Notes: a model not told the origin generated them from the sequence alone. DNA of 64,000 nucleotides from Streptomyces platensis (GCF_008704855.1 NZ_CP023691.1:1922001-1986000), one strand, 5' to 3'; numbered from the stretch's first letter, positions 33,272 to 42,378 are shown. Translations and numbers: made by a program.

Positions 33272-33928
33272 TCACTCCTCCCCCGCGCCCGCCGTGTCGA
33301 GATACCGCGCCAGATAGGCCCGCAGCAGCAGCTTGGTCTCGGCCACGAGGGCCGGGTCGCCCGCCGGATCCGTACGGAAGGCGAGCTGAAGCAGCGCATC
33401 GGCGGTCTCTACGCCGACCAGGAAGGCGGTGCGCAGCCGTTCGTCGGCGGCGTCCAGACCGAGCGGGCCGGCGAAGAGCGCCAGCAGCCGGTCGGCGACC
33501 TCGTAGTTGGCCTGCCGGGAGGCGCTCGGTGCGGGGACGGTGAACTCCACCAGGGCGAAGCCCGGCACCGTCCGCTTCATGGCGAGGTACTCGTCGACCA
33601 CCACATCCATCGCATGGCGCCACCGGAGCGGGGTGTGCGCCGGGGCGGTCAGCCGGGCGGTGATGCGGTCCGCGTAGGCGTCGAGATTGCGCCGGGCGAG
33701 GGCCTCGGCCATGGCGCGCTTGTTGGGGAAGAAGCGGTAGACGGAGCCGATCGGAACGCCGGCGCGGCCGGCCACGGCCCGGGTGCTCAGGTCCTCGTAG
33801 CCGCTCTCCTCCAGCACTTCGGCACAGGCGTCGAGGATTCTGGCCAGCCGCTGGGCACTGCGCCGCTGGACGGGGGCGCGGCGCAGGGCGGCGGGCGGCG
33901 GGTCGGGGTGGGGGGTCGGCTGCGGCAC
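33272..33928 (-). CDS. TetR family transcriptional regulator
   Basis: A 218-residue protein. A proline-rich leader (1-15) precedes the HTH: ILDACAEVLEESGYEDLSTR, then AVAGRAGVPIGSVYRFFPNK (~residues 31-70). The YRFFPNK ending and the ADALLQLAF region match the TetR_C subset common in actinomycetes. It lies 194 nt upstream of the CitMHS gene on the same strand and diverges from hmgA with a 138-bp gap, so either could be its target. Confidence 0.88.
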   Translation of the reverse strand: MPQPTPHPDPPPAALRRAPVQRRSAQRLARILDACAEVLEESGYEDLSTRAVAGRAGVPIGSVYRFFPNKRAMAEALARRNLDAYADRITARLTAPAHTPLRWRHAMDVVVDEYLAMKRTVPGFALVEFTVPAPSASRQANYEVADRLLALFAGPLGLDAADERLRTAFLVGVETADALLQLAFRTDPAGDPALVAETKLLLRAYLARYLDTAGAGEE

Positions 33929-34020
33929 CCGACCATCCTGCCCGCCTCACGGGCGGCGGTACATGAGCGCCGCGATCCGGCCGACGCGGCCGGGATCCTC
34001 CGTTGACGGCCCCCGACCGC

Positions 34021-34044
34021 AATCCTAAGGTCATGCATAGGATT
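34021..34044. promoter_or_regulatory. Inverted repeat upstream of hmgA
   Basis: AATCCTA-N10-TAGGATT, a perfect 7-bp inverted repeat, ends 22 nt before the hmgA ATG. It is well placed to control the hmgA - gntR operon, most simply by the co-transcribed GntR protein. Confidence 0.55.
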
Positions 34045-34066
34045 CCTTGAGCGGCGGGAGCACGCG

Positions 34067-35413
34067 ATGGCAGGCACGGGCAACGAGCAGGCGAGGAAGA
34101 CGGCCGAGGGGCTGGCGTACCAGACCGGCTTCGGCAACGAGCACAGCTCGGAGGCCGTCCCGGGCGCGCTGCCGGTGGGCCGCAACTCCCCGCAGCGCGC
34201 ACCGCTCGGCCTGTACGCCGAGCAGCTCAGCGGGTCGGCGTTCACCGAACCGCGCGGCCACAACCTCCGCTCCTGGCTCTACCGCATCCGCCCGTCGGCC
34301 GCGCATCCGCCGTTCGTCCGGGCCGAGCGGCACGCGCTCCGCTCGGCACCGTTCACCGACTGCACCCCCGACCCCAACCGGCTGCGCTGGAACCCGCTGC
34401 CCGAACCCACCGGGCCCACCGACTTCCTGGACGGCCTGTGGACCCTGGGCGGCAACGGCGACGCCACCCAGCGCACCGGTATGGCCGTCCACCTCTACTA
34501 CGCCAACACCTCCATGGAACGGCGGGTGTTCGGCAACGCGGACGGCGAGCTGCTGATCGTGCCGGAACGGGGCGGACTGCTGCTGCGCACCGAACTCGGC
34601 CTGCTGCACGCCGCACCGGGCGAGGTGGCGCTGATCCCGCGCGGCGTCCGCTTCCGCGTCGAGCTGCTGGACGCTGCCTCCGACGGGCAGAGCCCGACAG
34701 CTCGCGGCTATGTCTGCGAGAACTACGGCCGGCCCTTCCAGCTCCCCGACCTCGGCCCGATCGGTGCCAACGGCCTGGCCAACGCCCGGGACTTCCGCGC
34801 CCCGGTCGCCGCCTACGAGGACGTCGAGGGCCCCGTCGAGGTCGTCAACAAGTTCTGCGGCCACCTCTGGACGGCCACCTACGACCACTCCCCCCTGGAC
34901 GTCGTCGCCTGGCACGGCAACCACGTCCCGTACGTCTACGACCTGCGCCGCTTCAATGTCATCGGCTCGATCAGCTACGACCACCCCGACCCGTCCATCT
35001 TCACCGTGCTCACCTCCCCCTCCGACACCCCGGGGCTGGCGGGCGTGGACTTCGTGGCCTTCGCGCCGCGCTGGCTGGTCGGCGAGGACACCTTCCGGCC
35101 GCCCTACTTCCACCGCAATGTGATGACCGAGTACATGGGCCTGATCGAGGGCGCCTACGACGCCAAGGCGGAGGGCTTCGTCCCGGGCGGCGGCTCGCTG
35201 CACAACATGATGTCGGCGCACGGGCCCGACCGGGAGACCTTCGACCGGGCGAGCGCCGCCGAACTGCGGCCGCAGAAGATCGACGACGGTCTGGCCTTCA
35301 TGTTCGAGACCCGCTGGCCGCTGACGCTCACCGAACAGGCCCGGGACGCCGGCCATCTTCAGCGCGGCTACGACGACGTATGGCAGGGTCTCCAGCGCCA
35401 CTTCCGCCTGTGA
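34067..35413 (+). CDS. hmgA: Homogentisate 1,2-dioxygenase
   Basis: A 448-residue enzyme of normal family length. It opens with [19 protein letters not shown], the conserved start of the family. The non-haem Fe(II) ligands are visible in [15 protein letters not shown] (His and Glu) and [12 protein letters not shown] (His), matching H335/E341/H371 of the human enzyme. It opens the ring of homogentisate to maleylacetoacetate in tyrosine/phenylalanine breakdown. The later pathway enzymes (maleylacetoacetate isomerase, fumarylacetoacetase) are not adjacent. A GntR regulator follows after 16 nt. Confidence 0.96.
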   Translation: MAGTGNEQARKTAEGLAYQTGFGNEHSSEAVPGALPVGRNSPQRAPLGLYAEQLSGSAFTEPRGHNLRSWLYRIRPSAAHPPFVRAERHALRSAPFTDCTPDPNRLRWNPLPEPTGPTDFLDGLWTLGGNGDATQRTGMAVHLYYANTSMERRVFGNADGELLIVPERGGLLLRTELGLLHAAPGEVALIPRGVRFRVELLDAASDGQSPTARGYVCENYGRPFQLPDLGPIGANGLANARDFRAPVAAYEDVEGPVEVVNKFCGHLWTATYDHSPLDVVAWHGNHVPYVYDLRRFNVIGSISYDHPDPSIFTVLTSPSDTPGLAGVDFVAFAPRWLVGEDTFRPPYFHRNVMTEYMGLIEGAYDAKAEGFVPGGGSLHNMMSAHGPDRETFDRASAAELRPQKIDDGLAFMFETRWPLTLTEQARDAGHLQRGYDDVWQGLQRHFRL

Positions 35414-35429
35414 CACCGGGGAACGCCTC

Positions 35430-36176
35430 GTGACCACCTTCGCTCCCGACTCGCTCGCCCTGAACCGCAAGCTGCCGCTCTGGTATCAGGTCTCGCAGTC
35501 GCTGCGCGCCTCCATACTGGGCCGCTCCCCGGAGGCGCCGCTTCGGCTGCCCACCGAGGACGCGCTCGCCGCGCACTACGGCGTCAGCGTGCTGACCATG
35601 CGCCAGGCCCTCAAGGAGCTGGAGACGGAGGGCCTGATCAGCCGGCACCGGCGCCGCGGCACCTTCATCGAACCGAGCGCCCAGCGCGGTGCGCCGGTGC
35701 GGCTGCTGGGCTCCGTGGACGCCATCGTGGCCCAGCAGTCCGGGATGCGCACCGAACTGCTGGAACACGGCCCCACCCCGGTGCCGTCCGAACTGGCCGA
35801 GTTCTTCCCGGACCTGGCGGAGGTGGCCGGCTTCCGCCGGCTGCGCAGCGACGAGAAGACCGGCGAGCCGACCAACCACGCATGCAACTACGTCCACCCC
35901 GAGGTCGCCGCGGCCATCGACCCGGCGGATCTGCTCCGCTGGCCGATGACGAAGGTGCTGCGGGACGCGGCGGGCGTACGGATCAGCCGGATCACCGACA
36001 CGGTTGAGGCGCGCCTGGCCGACCCGGAAACCGCCCGGCTCCTCGAAGTCCCGCTGCTCAGCCCGATCCTCCACTACACGGGCGTCAGCTACGACGAGGA
36101 CGGCCGCGCGGTCGATGTCGCCCGCATCCACTATCGGGGGGACCGCTTCTCCTTCACGGTGACGCTGGACGCGTAG
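35430..36176 (+). CDS. GntR/HutC family transcriptional regulator (UTRA domain)
   Basis: A 248-residue protein. Winged HTH: PTEDALAAHYGVSVLTMRQA, then LKELETEGLISRHRRRGTF (~residues 42-80). The UTRA ligand domain occupies residues ~100-245. It starts with GTG 16 nt downstream of hmgA and is almost certainly in its operon, so it likely responds to a tyrosine-pathway intermediate and may bind the inverted repeat at 34021. Its stop directly abuts the 490-bp interspersed repeat. Confidence 0.9.
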   Translation: MTTFAPDSLALNRKLPLWYQVSQSLRASILGRSPEAPLRLPTEDALAAHYGVSVLTMRQALKELETEGLISRHRRRGTFIEPSAQRGAPVRLLGSVDAIVAQQSGMRTELLEHGPTPVPSELAEFFPDLAEVAGFRRLRSDEKTGEPTNHACNYVHPEVAAAIDPADLLRWPMTKVLRDAAGVRISRITDTVEARLADPETARLLEVPLLSPILHYTGVSYDEDGRAVDVARIHYRGDRFSFTVTLDA

Positions 36177-36179
36177 CGT

Positions 36180-36669
36180 CCTACGTTTTTGGCTTTCCCG
36201 CCGTGGTGGTTGCTCGCCGTTGCGCCTGCGGCGGGCCAGGTGGTTGTCGGGTGCGGTGACGGACCTCCGGGACTGGTGTGTGGGACTGCTTCGCTTTACG
36301 TCCCACACACCAGCCCCTCCGGCCCGTCCCCTCCCGTTGGGAGAAGTGTGACGGTGGGTGGGGGCTGGCCGCCGTAACCAGATTCACTGCGACCAACAAG
36401 GCGCACCGGACCACCAACATGCGCCCCCACCGACCGTCTTTCCCACCCCTCAACGGGAGGGGACGGGTCTGCGCGGGTGGGGGTTTCCGGACGTAAAGCG
36501 AAGCAGTCCGGAAACCCCCACCCGCGCAGACCCGTCACCGCACCCCAACAGCCCCGCGCAGCGGCAACGCCCGCCGCAGGCGCAACGGCGAGCAAGCCGA
36601 AAACATCGGCCAGGGCAAAGCGCAGCGGAACGGCGAGGTCCCACACGACGGGACAGCCGAAAACGTGGG
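36180..36669. repeat. 490-bp palindromic interspersed element (MITE-like)
   Basis: The whole gap between the GntR stop and the convergent MFS stop. Outer ends are imperfect 25-bp inverted repeats (36180-36204 and 36645-36669, 21 of 25 matching). Nested inside are a perfect 27-bp inverted repeat (36210-36236 with 36569-36595) and a 17-bp one (~36323-36339 with 36451-36467). Two perfect hairpins follow: 14-bp arms (36273-36286/36300-36313) around TGCTTCGCTTTAC, and 31-bp arms (36462-36492/36506-36536) around its reverse complement. ORFs inside are by-products of the repeat. Confidence 0.85.
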
Positions 36670-36675
36670 AAGCCC

Positions 36676-38067
36676 TCAAATCCTCTCAAGGCTCCGCCCC
36701 GTGCTCCGGGGCCCCAGCAGCGCTACGTCCACGCACAGGAGCAGCATCAGCGCCGCCGAGCCGGTGAATACCGCGGCCGGGCCCAGGGCGGTCAGGACGC
36801 TCAGGGCGATGAACGGCAGCACGACCGAGGTGAGGCGGGACAGCGAGTAGGCGATGCCGATCGCGCTGCTGCGCAGACCGGTCGGGAAGAGCTCGGTCTG
36901 GTAGACGTGGAAGGCGTTGGAGAAGACGTTGCTGCACACCGTCAGCAGGAAGCCGAAGGTGACGATGGCCCAGGTGGCGGTGGCGAAGCCGAAGGCCAGT
37001 CCGCAGCCGGCGATACCGAGCGCGGCGGCGATGATCAGTGTTCGGCGCTCGATCCGGTCGATGAGCGGGATGGACAGCGCGGAGCCGAGCGGATAGCCGC
37101 AGAAGCTGAGCGCCGCGTACAGCAGCGACTCGGTGACGGTGTGGCCCTTCGCGGTGAGCACCACCGGCGCCAGTGAGCCGAAGCCGTAGTAGCCGACGGT
37201 CTGCAGCACCTGGAAGATCCACCACATGACGGTGCGCCGCCGCTGCTCGCCCCGGAACATCTCGGCCAGCGGCACCTTCCGCTCCGGCACGGTCTCCGCC
37301 TCCGGTACGGACGGCAGGCTGCCACCGGTCTCCCGGGCCACCCGTTCCTCCAGCCCGGCCACGATCCGTTCGGCCTCCGCACCGCGCCCCTGCACCACGA
37401 GCCACCGTGGCGACTCCGGGAGCCGGCGCCGCATCAGCTGGAGGAACGCGGCCCCCAGCGCACCGGCGACCAGCAGCCAGCGCCAGCCCTCGATCCCGAA
37501 CAGCCGGTGCGCGGCCACCAGCCGGGCACCCAGCAGCGCCGCGACCGGGACCCCGACGAAGCCGAGGGTGTACGCATAGGCGATATAGCGGCCCCGTACC
37601 GCCCTGGGCAGGAACTCCGCGAGATAGGTGTCCACCAGCACGAGTTCGCCGCCGAGCCCGAGACCGGCCAGAAAGCGCAGCACCAGCAGCCAGGACAGGT
37701 CCGGGGCGGCCGCGCACAGCAGTGAGAAGAGGGCGTACCCGGCGAGGTTGACCAGGAACATCCGGCGCCGCCCGAAGCGGTCGGCGAGTACCGACAGCAC
37801 ATTCGCGCCGACGAACATCCCGAGGAAACCGGCGGCGATCACCCAGGCCTTCGCGGTGTGCCCGAGGTGCCACTGGTCGGCGAGGACCGCGGCCAGCACC
37901 CCGCCGAGGAAGATCTCGTAGAGGTCGAAGAAGGCGCCGATGCCGACGATGAGGGTGAGGCGGCGGTGCCACCGGGACGGCGGCAGCCGGTCCAGCCGGG
38001 CCGCGGCCCGGGCGCCGATGGGGGTCCCCCCGCGCCGTTCAGGCGTGGAGGAGGTGGTGTCCGTCAT
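36676..38067 (-). CDS. MFS transporter (sugar-porter/aromatic-acid-type)
   Basis: A 463-residue 12-helix protein. Helix 1 is GIGAFFDLYEIFLGGVLAAV, the A-motif is ADRFGRRRMFLVN, and RFLAGLGLGGELVLVDTYLAEFLP covers helices 4-5; PESPRWLVVQGR is the sugar-porter-like PESPR block after helix 6. Such proteins carry aromatic acids, niacin or sugars. The closeness of hmgA, on the other side of the repeat, allows a role in aromatic-acid uptake, but this is only a suggestion. The ATG has GGGGAGGAC upstream. Its stop lies 6 bp from the end of the palindromic element. Confidence 0.86.
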   Translation of the reverse strand: MTDTTSSTPERRGGTPIGARAAARLDRLPPSRWHRRLTLIVGIGAFFDLYEIFLGGVLAAVLADQWHLGHTAKAWVIAAGFLGMFVGANVLSVLADRFGRRRMFLVNLAGYALFSLLCAAAPDLSWLLVLRFLAGLGLGGELVLVDTYLAEFLPRAVRGRYIAYAYTLGFVGVPVAALLGARLVAAHRLFGIEGWRWLLVAGALGAAFLQLMRRRLPESPRWLVVQGRGAEAERIVAGLEERVARETGGSLPSVPEAETVPERKVPLAEMFRGEQRRRTVMWWIFQVLQTVGYYGFGSLAPVVLTAKGHTVTESLLYAALSFCGYPLGSALSIPLIDRIERRTLIIAAALGIAGCGLAFGFATATWAIVTFGFLLTVCSNVFSNAFHVYQTELFPTGLRSSAIGIAYSLSRLTSVVLPFIALSVLTALGPAAVFTGSAALMLLLCVDVALLGPRSTGRSLERI

Positions 38068-38285
38068 GACGGTCCTCCCCTGAGCAGGTCCCGGCGCGCG
38101 CGGGACGGAGCCGGGTCCGCACCGCGTGGTCGGGCGTACGGCGAGGACCGTACTCCGTCAAGATCAGCAAGCGGAAGACCGCCTGTGCCGTCCCGGAAGG
38201 GTGGTACGGCCTGCGGATTCGGTGCGGCCGCGGGGCCGCTGGATACCATGCCCGGGTCAACCGAACGGTCCGGGAGGGGCTCCGC

Positions 38286-39536
38286 GTGACGGCGAAGCAG
38301 GACGCGCCACGGCTGTCCGATCTCATGCCGTGGTCCGTGGCGCCACTGCGGCTCGGCCGCTCCTGGGTGCGGGCGCCGGATCCGGCCACCCTGCGGGCCC
38401 GTTGGGCGGCGCTGGTGGCCGCCGAGGACGCGGCGGAACGCGAGCGGCTGTTCCGGCCGTCCCGGGCCCGGACCCTGCACTCCGCCGTCGGCCAGCTGCC
38501 GGGCCAGCCCACCCCGACCGGGCGGCTGTACCGGGCGAGCGGACCGTGCCCCGAACCGGTGCGGATCCTGCACGGCCCGTTCGACCAGCAGTGGCTGCTG
38601 CCCGACCACCGGCTGCTCGACGGCGCGCGCCCGGAGCTGTGGCGGGTCGCGGACGCCCGGCAGCTGTTCGCGGTCGAGTGGCCGCAGGTGCCGCAACTGC
38701 CCGGCCCGGCCGTACTGTGCTCGGCGCTGCTGCCGGACGGACGGTCCCCGGCCGGCCGGCCCGGACGGATCCGCCCCCTCTACCGGCGGCCCGGCGGGCA
38801 GGAACCGAACATGGCCCCGGGCCTGCTCGCCCTGCTCGGGCGGCGCCTGGACCGCCCGGCGGGCCCGACGGACCTGCTCGCCTGGCTCGCCGCGAGCGCC
38901 CACCACTCCCCCGACGGCTGCACGGTCCCGCTCACCACCGACCCGGAGCTCTGGGGCCGCGGCGTCGCACTCGGCGCCCGGCTGCTGTGGCTCGGTACCC
39001 GGGGCGCCCATGGGCACGGAGCCGACGGCGGGCGTACGGGCGAGCGGCCCCGGATGCCGGGCGGCCGGCGCCCGTATGTGCGCTCCGCGCTGCCCGACCG
39101 CGGACTGCCCGAGGCCCTCGGCTACGACCCGGAGGAGCAGGCGCTGCTCCTCGGCAGCGGCCGGATCTCGCCGGTGCCGCCGGGCGCCTGGGACTTCCAT
39201 GCGGGCGGTGTCCGGGTCCTGGAGGCGTGGTACGCCGAGCGCACCGGCGCGGGCACGGAACCGCCCGAGCCCGGTTCGCTGGCCGCGCTGCGCCCCGCCG
39301 GCTGGCCCCAGGAGTGGACCTCGGAGCTGCTGGAGCTGATCACCGTACTGGCCCTGCTGTCCGAACTCGCCCCGGAGTGCGTGGAGTTGCGGCGGAAGAC
39401 GGCGGCGGCCGCACAACTGACGGCGGGGGAACTACGGGCGGCCGGTATCCTCCCGGCGCCGGTCTCCGCACACCGCCCGGCCTCCGTGCTCGACCACCAC
39501 GAGGAGGGCCCGGAGGGGCAGTTCGCGCTGCTGTGA
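38286..39536 (+). CDS. Orphan 'type ISP' C-terminal specificity-domain protein
   Basis: A 416-residue protein. It matches, from memory, a Streptomyces family labelled type ISP restriction/modification enzyme because it resembles the C-terminal specificity domain of LlaBIII-type enzymes. Landmarks: PWSVAPLRLGRSWVRAPD, LHGPFDQQWLLPDHRLLDGA, RPELWRVADARQLF, GGQEPNMAPGLLALLGRR, LGYDPEEQALLLGSGRISPV, PGAWDFHAGGVRVLEAWY and the ending LDHHEEGPEGQFALL. No helicase, nuclease or methylase motif occurs in it or next to it. It is a GTG start with GGAGGGG upstream, and stands alone. True function unknown. Confidence 0.75.
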   Translation: MTAKQDAPRLSDLMPWSVAPLRLGRSWVRAPDPATLRARWAALVAAEDAAERERLFRPSRARTLHSAVGQLPGQPTPTGRLYRASGPCPEPVRILHGPFDQQWLLPDHRLLDGARPELWRVADARQLFAVEWPQVPQLPGPAVLCSALLPDGRSPAGRPGRIRPLYRRPGGQEPNMAPGLLALLGRRLDRPAGPTDLLAWLAASAHHSPDGCTVPLTTDPELWGRGVALGARLLWLGTRGAHGHGADGGRTGERPRMPGGRRPYVRSALPDRGLPEALGYDPEEQALLLGSGRISPVPPGAWDFHAGGVRVLEAWYAERTGAGTEPPEPGSLAALRPAGWPQEWTSELLELITVLALLSELAPECVELRRKTAAAAQLTAGELRAAGILPAPVSAHRPASVLDHHEEGPEGQFALL

Positions 39537-39576
39537 GCGCCGGACATCCGACCGCGGGGTGCTGGGACGGCTGGGG

Positions 39577-39612
39577 CTGGGGCCGCTGGGGCCGCTGGGG
39601 CCGCTGGGGCCG
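39577..39612 (+). repeat. Four tandem copies of a 9-bp unit
   Basis: CTGGGGCCG repeats four times without error just downstream of the type ISP gene. It is a short tandem repeat likely to vary in copy number. With the hairpin at 39623-39653 it is all I can support in the 311-bp gap 39537-39847. Confidence 0.8.
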
Positions 39613-39622
39613 CGCACAGCAA

Positions 39623-39653
39623 ACCACCCGTCGCGGTAGGAGCGACGGGTGGT
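39623..39653. terminator. Terminator after type ISP protein gene
   Basis: A perfect 12-bp stem ACCACCCGTCGC/GCGACGGGTGGT with a 7-nt loop, 86 nt after the stop codon. Confidence 0.75.
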
Positions 39654-39847
39654 GGGGAGTGCTGCAACCGGCCGGGCGGGGACGGGGCCGGGCGAAGAAG
39701 TGAGCGGCTCACTGCACCTCCGGGGCGAGGGATTCCACCCCGGCGAACACACCGACGTACTGGTGGCGCTGCCGGCCTGATGAGCGATCGGACCGCAGTG
39801 CCGCGCCGGGACGGTGTGATCGCCCGAGATGCCGCTTCAGAAACGGG

Positions 39848-40111
39848 TCAGCCGTGCCCGCCGAACAGCGAGCGCCGCAGCCTGCGCAGCGGTGCGAACA
39901 GCGACACCCTGGCGCCGCGGCCGTTCCTCGTGCGCGAGTGATCGCGCGCGGTGAGCTCCTGCATCAGCGACGTCGCGCCCTCCACCTCACGCTGCGGGAT
40001 GGCAGGGCCACCCAACACCGCGAGATGGCGGTCGAGACGCGCACTGGTGGCGACGCTCCCGCATGTGATGGCAGGGACTCGCGCCCTGCTACGCACTGTT
40101 ATCTGTTCCAT
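39848..40111 (-). CDS. Small conserved hypothetical protein
   Basis: An 87-residue basic protein (MEQITVRSRARVPAITCGSV at the start; LFAPLRRLRRSLFGGHG at the end). I chose the ATG at 40111 because GGGGAGAG stands 3-10 nt before it; the frame is open further upstream but coding character is lost. Features are one Cys, the phrase ARLDRHLAVLGGPA, and an amphipathic, Arg-rich C-terminus. I recall similar small proteins in other Streptomyces, without known function. It could be a membrane-peripheral or regulatory peptide. Confidence 0.6.
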   Translation of the reverse strand: MEQITVRSRARVPAITCGSVATSARLDRHLAVLGGPAIPQREVEGATSLMQELTARDHSRTRNGRGARVSLFAPLRRLRRSLFGGHG

Positions 40112-40334
40112 GACTCTCCCCACCCTATGAGGGCACCCCGGCCCGGGCAGGGTAACCCTATCTCTCTTGGAGGACACGCGTGCAGACCGGTCATCGGATT
40201 CACCTGCCTCGCTCTGACGTTGACGAACACCATACGGAATGTCACGTACAAGGCTTGGAACAGGGCGAGTTGAGCAACCGTCGGACTTCGGCGCGGGTGG
40301 TGCGGGGGTCCTGACGGACCGCCGGAACGCACAA

Positions 40335-40360
40335 GGAGAGACCGGGATCACGGCCTCTCC
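40335..40360. terminator. Terminator after the SGNH esterase gene
   Basis: GGAGAG-A-CCG / CGG-C-CTCTCC forms a 10-position stem with one mismatch and a 6-nt loop, 22 nt after the esterase stop on the minus strand. Confidence 0.6.
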
Positions 40361-40382
40361 CCGGCGCCCGGCGTACGGGGCG

Positions 40383-41189
40383 TCACGCAGCGGAGGCGAA
40401 GACCGGCAGATAACCGCCGGACTGGCCGGTGGCGGTGGGGTGGTAGGACTCCAGGACGGGGAAGGTCACGCTGTGCAGCCAGGCGCTGCCGGAGCACAGC
40501 TCATGGCCGGAGAAGGTGGCGTTGACATCGGCGAAGGTGAAGCCGTGGTCGGCGGCCCGCTTGGCGGTGACACCGTTGATGTGGTCGGCGGCGGCGTTGA
40601 TGGCGGCGCGGGACTTCTCGGAGAGACCGGCGATACAGGTTCCTTGGAGCTTGTAGAAGCGCGGGTAGCCCAGGACCACCACGTGCGCGGCCGGGGCCTT
40701 CTGGGAGATGGCGTCGTACACCTGGTCGAGCCGGCCGGGCAGGGTGGTGTCGATGTAGGTCCTGGCCTGGGCGACGCGGGCCAGACAGGCGCTCTCGCCC
40801 TGGAGCGCACAGGTCGTCATGGTGTCGGCGAATCCCGCGTCATTGCCGCCGATGGAGATGCTCACCAGGCCGGTGGAGCCGCTGAGCGGCGCGAGTTGCC
40901 CGCTGAGAACATCACCCGTTCGGGCGCCCGAACAGGCGGTGAACTGAAAGGAAGAGGGGGAGTGTGCGGCGGCCCATAGGGCCGGGTAGGCCTTGGTGCT
41001 GCGCTTGCAGGAGCCGCTGGCACTGTCGTAGCTGCCGGCGCCGACGCCGGAGGAGTAGGAGTCGCCGAGGGCCACATAGCCCGTGGCGGCGGGGAGTTGG
41101 GCGGACGCGGCGGCGCTCGCGCCGGTGAGCGCGAGCGCCGTGGTGACGAAGAAGGCGGACGTCAAGGCCGCGAATCGGGACAGTTTCAT
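40383..41189 (-). CDS. Secreted SGNH/GDSL esterase-lipase
   Basis: A 268-residue extracellular hydrolase, the same length as the Streptomyces rimosus GDSL lipase. A Sec signal peptide (MKLSRFAALTSAFFVTTALA, cleaved near ASA at ~30) precedes block I YVALGDSYSSGVGAG (nucleophile Ser), block II with SGARTGDVLSGQL, block III SISIGGNDAGF and block V SYHPTATGQSGG (catalytic His). The family forms three disulfides; six Cys are visible in the mature part. It should cleave ester bonds of lipids or short acyl esters outside the cell. Confidence 0.93.
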   Translation of the reverse strand: MKLSRFAALTSAFFVTTALALTGASAAASAQLPAATGYVALGDSYSSGVGAGSYDSASGSCKRSTKAYPALWAAAHSPSSFQFTACSGARTGDVLSGQLAPLSGSTGLVSISIGGNDAGFADTMTTCALQGESACLARVAQARTYIDTTLPGRLDQVYDAISQKAPAAHVVVLGYPRFYKLQGTCIAGLSEKSRAAINAAADHINGVTAKRAADHGFTFADVNATFSGHELCSGSAWLHSVTFPVLESYHPTATGQSGGYLPVFASAA

Positions 41190-41465
41190 GGAACCTCCCT
41201 TAGCAGGAGCTCTGCCCTATCTGTCGTAGCAAGACTCACGGGTAGTCGGAAGTGTCCATGCCAAAAGTTGTCTGCGGTTCACGGCAAATCTGGCGATGTG
41301 TGGGGATGTTCACCGCCATGTCATCGCCGCGGCGCCACGTGCCGATGAGCTCCGGGAGAGGCCCCGAGGCGTCCGTTCGGCCCGCCCTCCCTGCCCGCAC
41401 CGCCTCATGACGGTCCCTCCACAGCAGCCCCCGCCCGTGCCACGCCTCATTCCGCACTTCACTCC

Positions 41466-42176
41466 TCACTCCTCACTGCTGCGGCGACGGCGGGCGAGGC
41501 CGGGCACGAGAAAGGCGGTGGCCGCGACGAAGACGGCCACCAGCAGGAGCACCAGCGTCGGACGGGTCCCCAGACCGAGCAGCCCGGCCCCGAGGAGACC
41601 GCCGGCGAACATCGAGCCGACCGAGAGCAGCCGGCGGCCCGCGCTGTGCCCGCCGTACCCCAGCCGCGTGTCCCGCCCCAGCGGCGACGCGCTGACCAGC
41701 GCCGTCATCGCCCGGGTCTCCACGGTCGTGGTGAGATCGGGCGGCGCGGCCCGTATGGCGGTGACATTGCGCATGCCCATCGCCACCGCCATCAGACCGA
41801 TGACGACATCGCGCCGGCCCTGCGGCAGCCCCGGGACCGACCCCGACTCCCAGGCCGCCGCCGCGGCCGCGAGCAGCAGCGCCGCCTCCACGGCCAGCGC
41901 CACCGGAAACCACTGGGAGGCCCGTGCGGCCAGAAGGGACTCCATCCGCGCCCCGAGGACCGCGCCCAGCGCGAAGGCGCCGAGCGAAATCGCCGTCGCC
42001 ACCACCGGGAGCCCGCCCTGCCCGGCGATACCGAAGCCGAGGAAGAGCAGATTGCCGGTCTGGGTGGCGGTGAAGACCTGACCGAGCGCCAGAAAGCTGA
42101 CGGCATCGAGCATCCCGGTGGCCACGGTCAGACAGACCATGACCACCGTCAGCGGGGTTCCGCTCGGCGGCTCCAC
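41466..42176 (-). CDS. YoaK/DUF1275 family membrane protein
   Basis: A 236-residue, six-helix protein. Hallmarks of DUF1275: GMLDAVSFLALGQVFTATQT with GNLLFLGFG, and MGMRNVTAIRAAPPDLTTTV. The function is unknown. It diverges from the AAA ATPase gene at 42379. The 276-bp gap to the esterase gene (41190-41465) shows no feature I can support beyond the expected promoter for the esterase. Confidence 0.9.
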   Translation of the reverse strand: MEPPSGTPLTVVMVCLTVATGMLDAVSFLALGQVFTATQTGNLLFLGFGIAGQGGLPVVATAISLGAFALGAVLGARMESLLAARASQWFPVALAVEAALLLAAAAAAWESGSVPGLPQGRRDVVIGLMAVAMGMRNVTAIRAAPPDLTTTVETRAMTALVSASPLGRDTRLGYGGHSAGRRLLSVGSMFAGGLLGAGLLGLGTRPTLVLLLVAVFVAATAFLVPGLARRRRSSEE

Positions 42177-42378
42177 GGACGCGACCTCCTTCCCGCGGTC
42201 ACCTCACCTCGCGGCACGTCCTCCCAGTCTCCGGACGCCCCGCCCGACGGACCGTCATTGCGCCGTCTGTGGGCGGCCCGCCACCACCGGCCCCGGACCT
42301 CGGCCGCCACGCCCGGCTCCGGGGAAACGCCGGGATAATCCGTGTACGTCGTGGCCCGCCGTGACGGATCATGGCCGC

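Noticed and set aside
36189..36767. Several short ORFs containing phrases such as CFALRP
   Set aside because: They are translations of the palindromic element and mirror each other; not genes.
38286..39536. A complete restriction-modification system
   Set aside because: Only a specificity-domain-like protein is present; no methylase, nuclease or helicase motif within or beside it.
39577..39612. CRISPR-like array
   Set aside because: Units are 9 bp without spacers; no cas genes. No CRISPR array was seen anywhere in the window.
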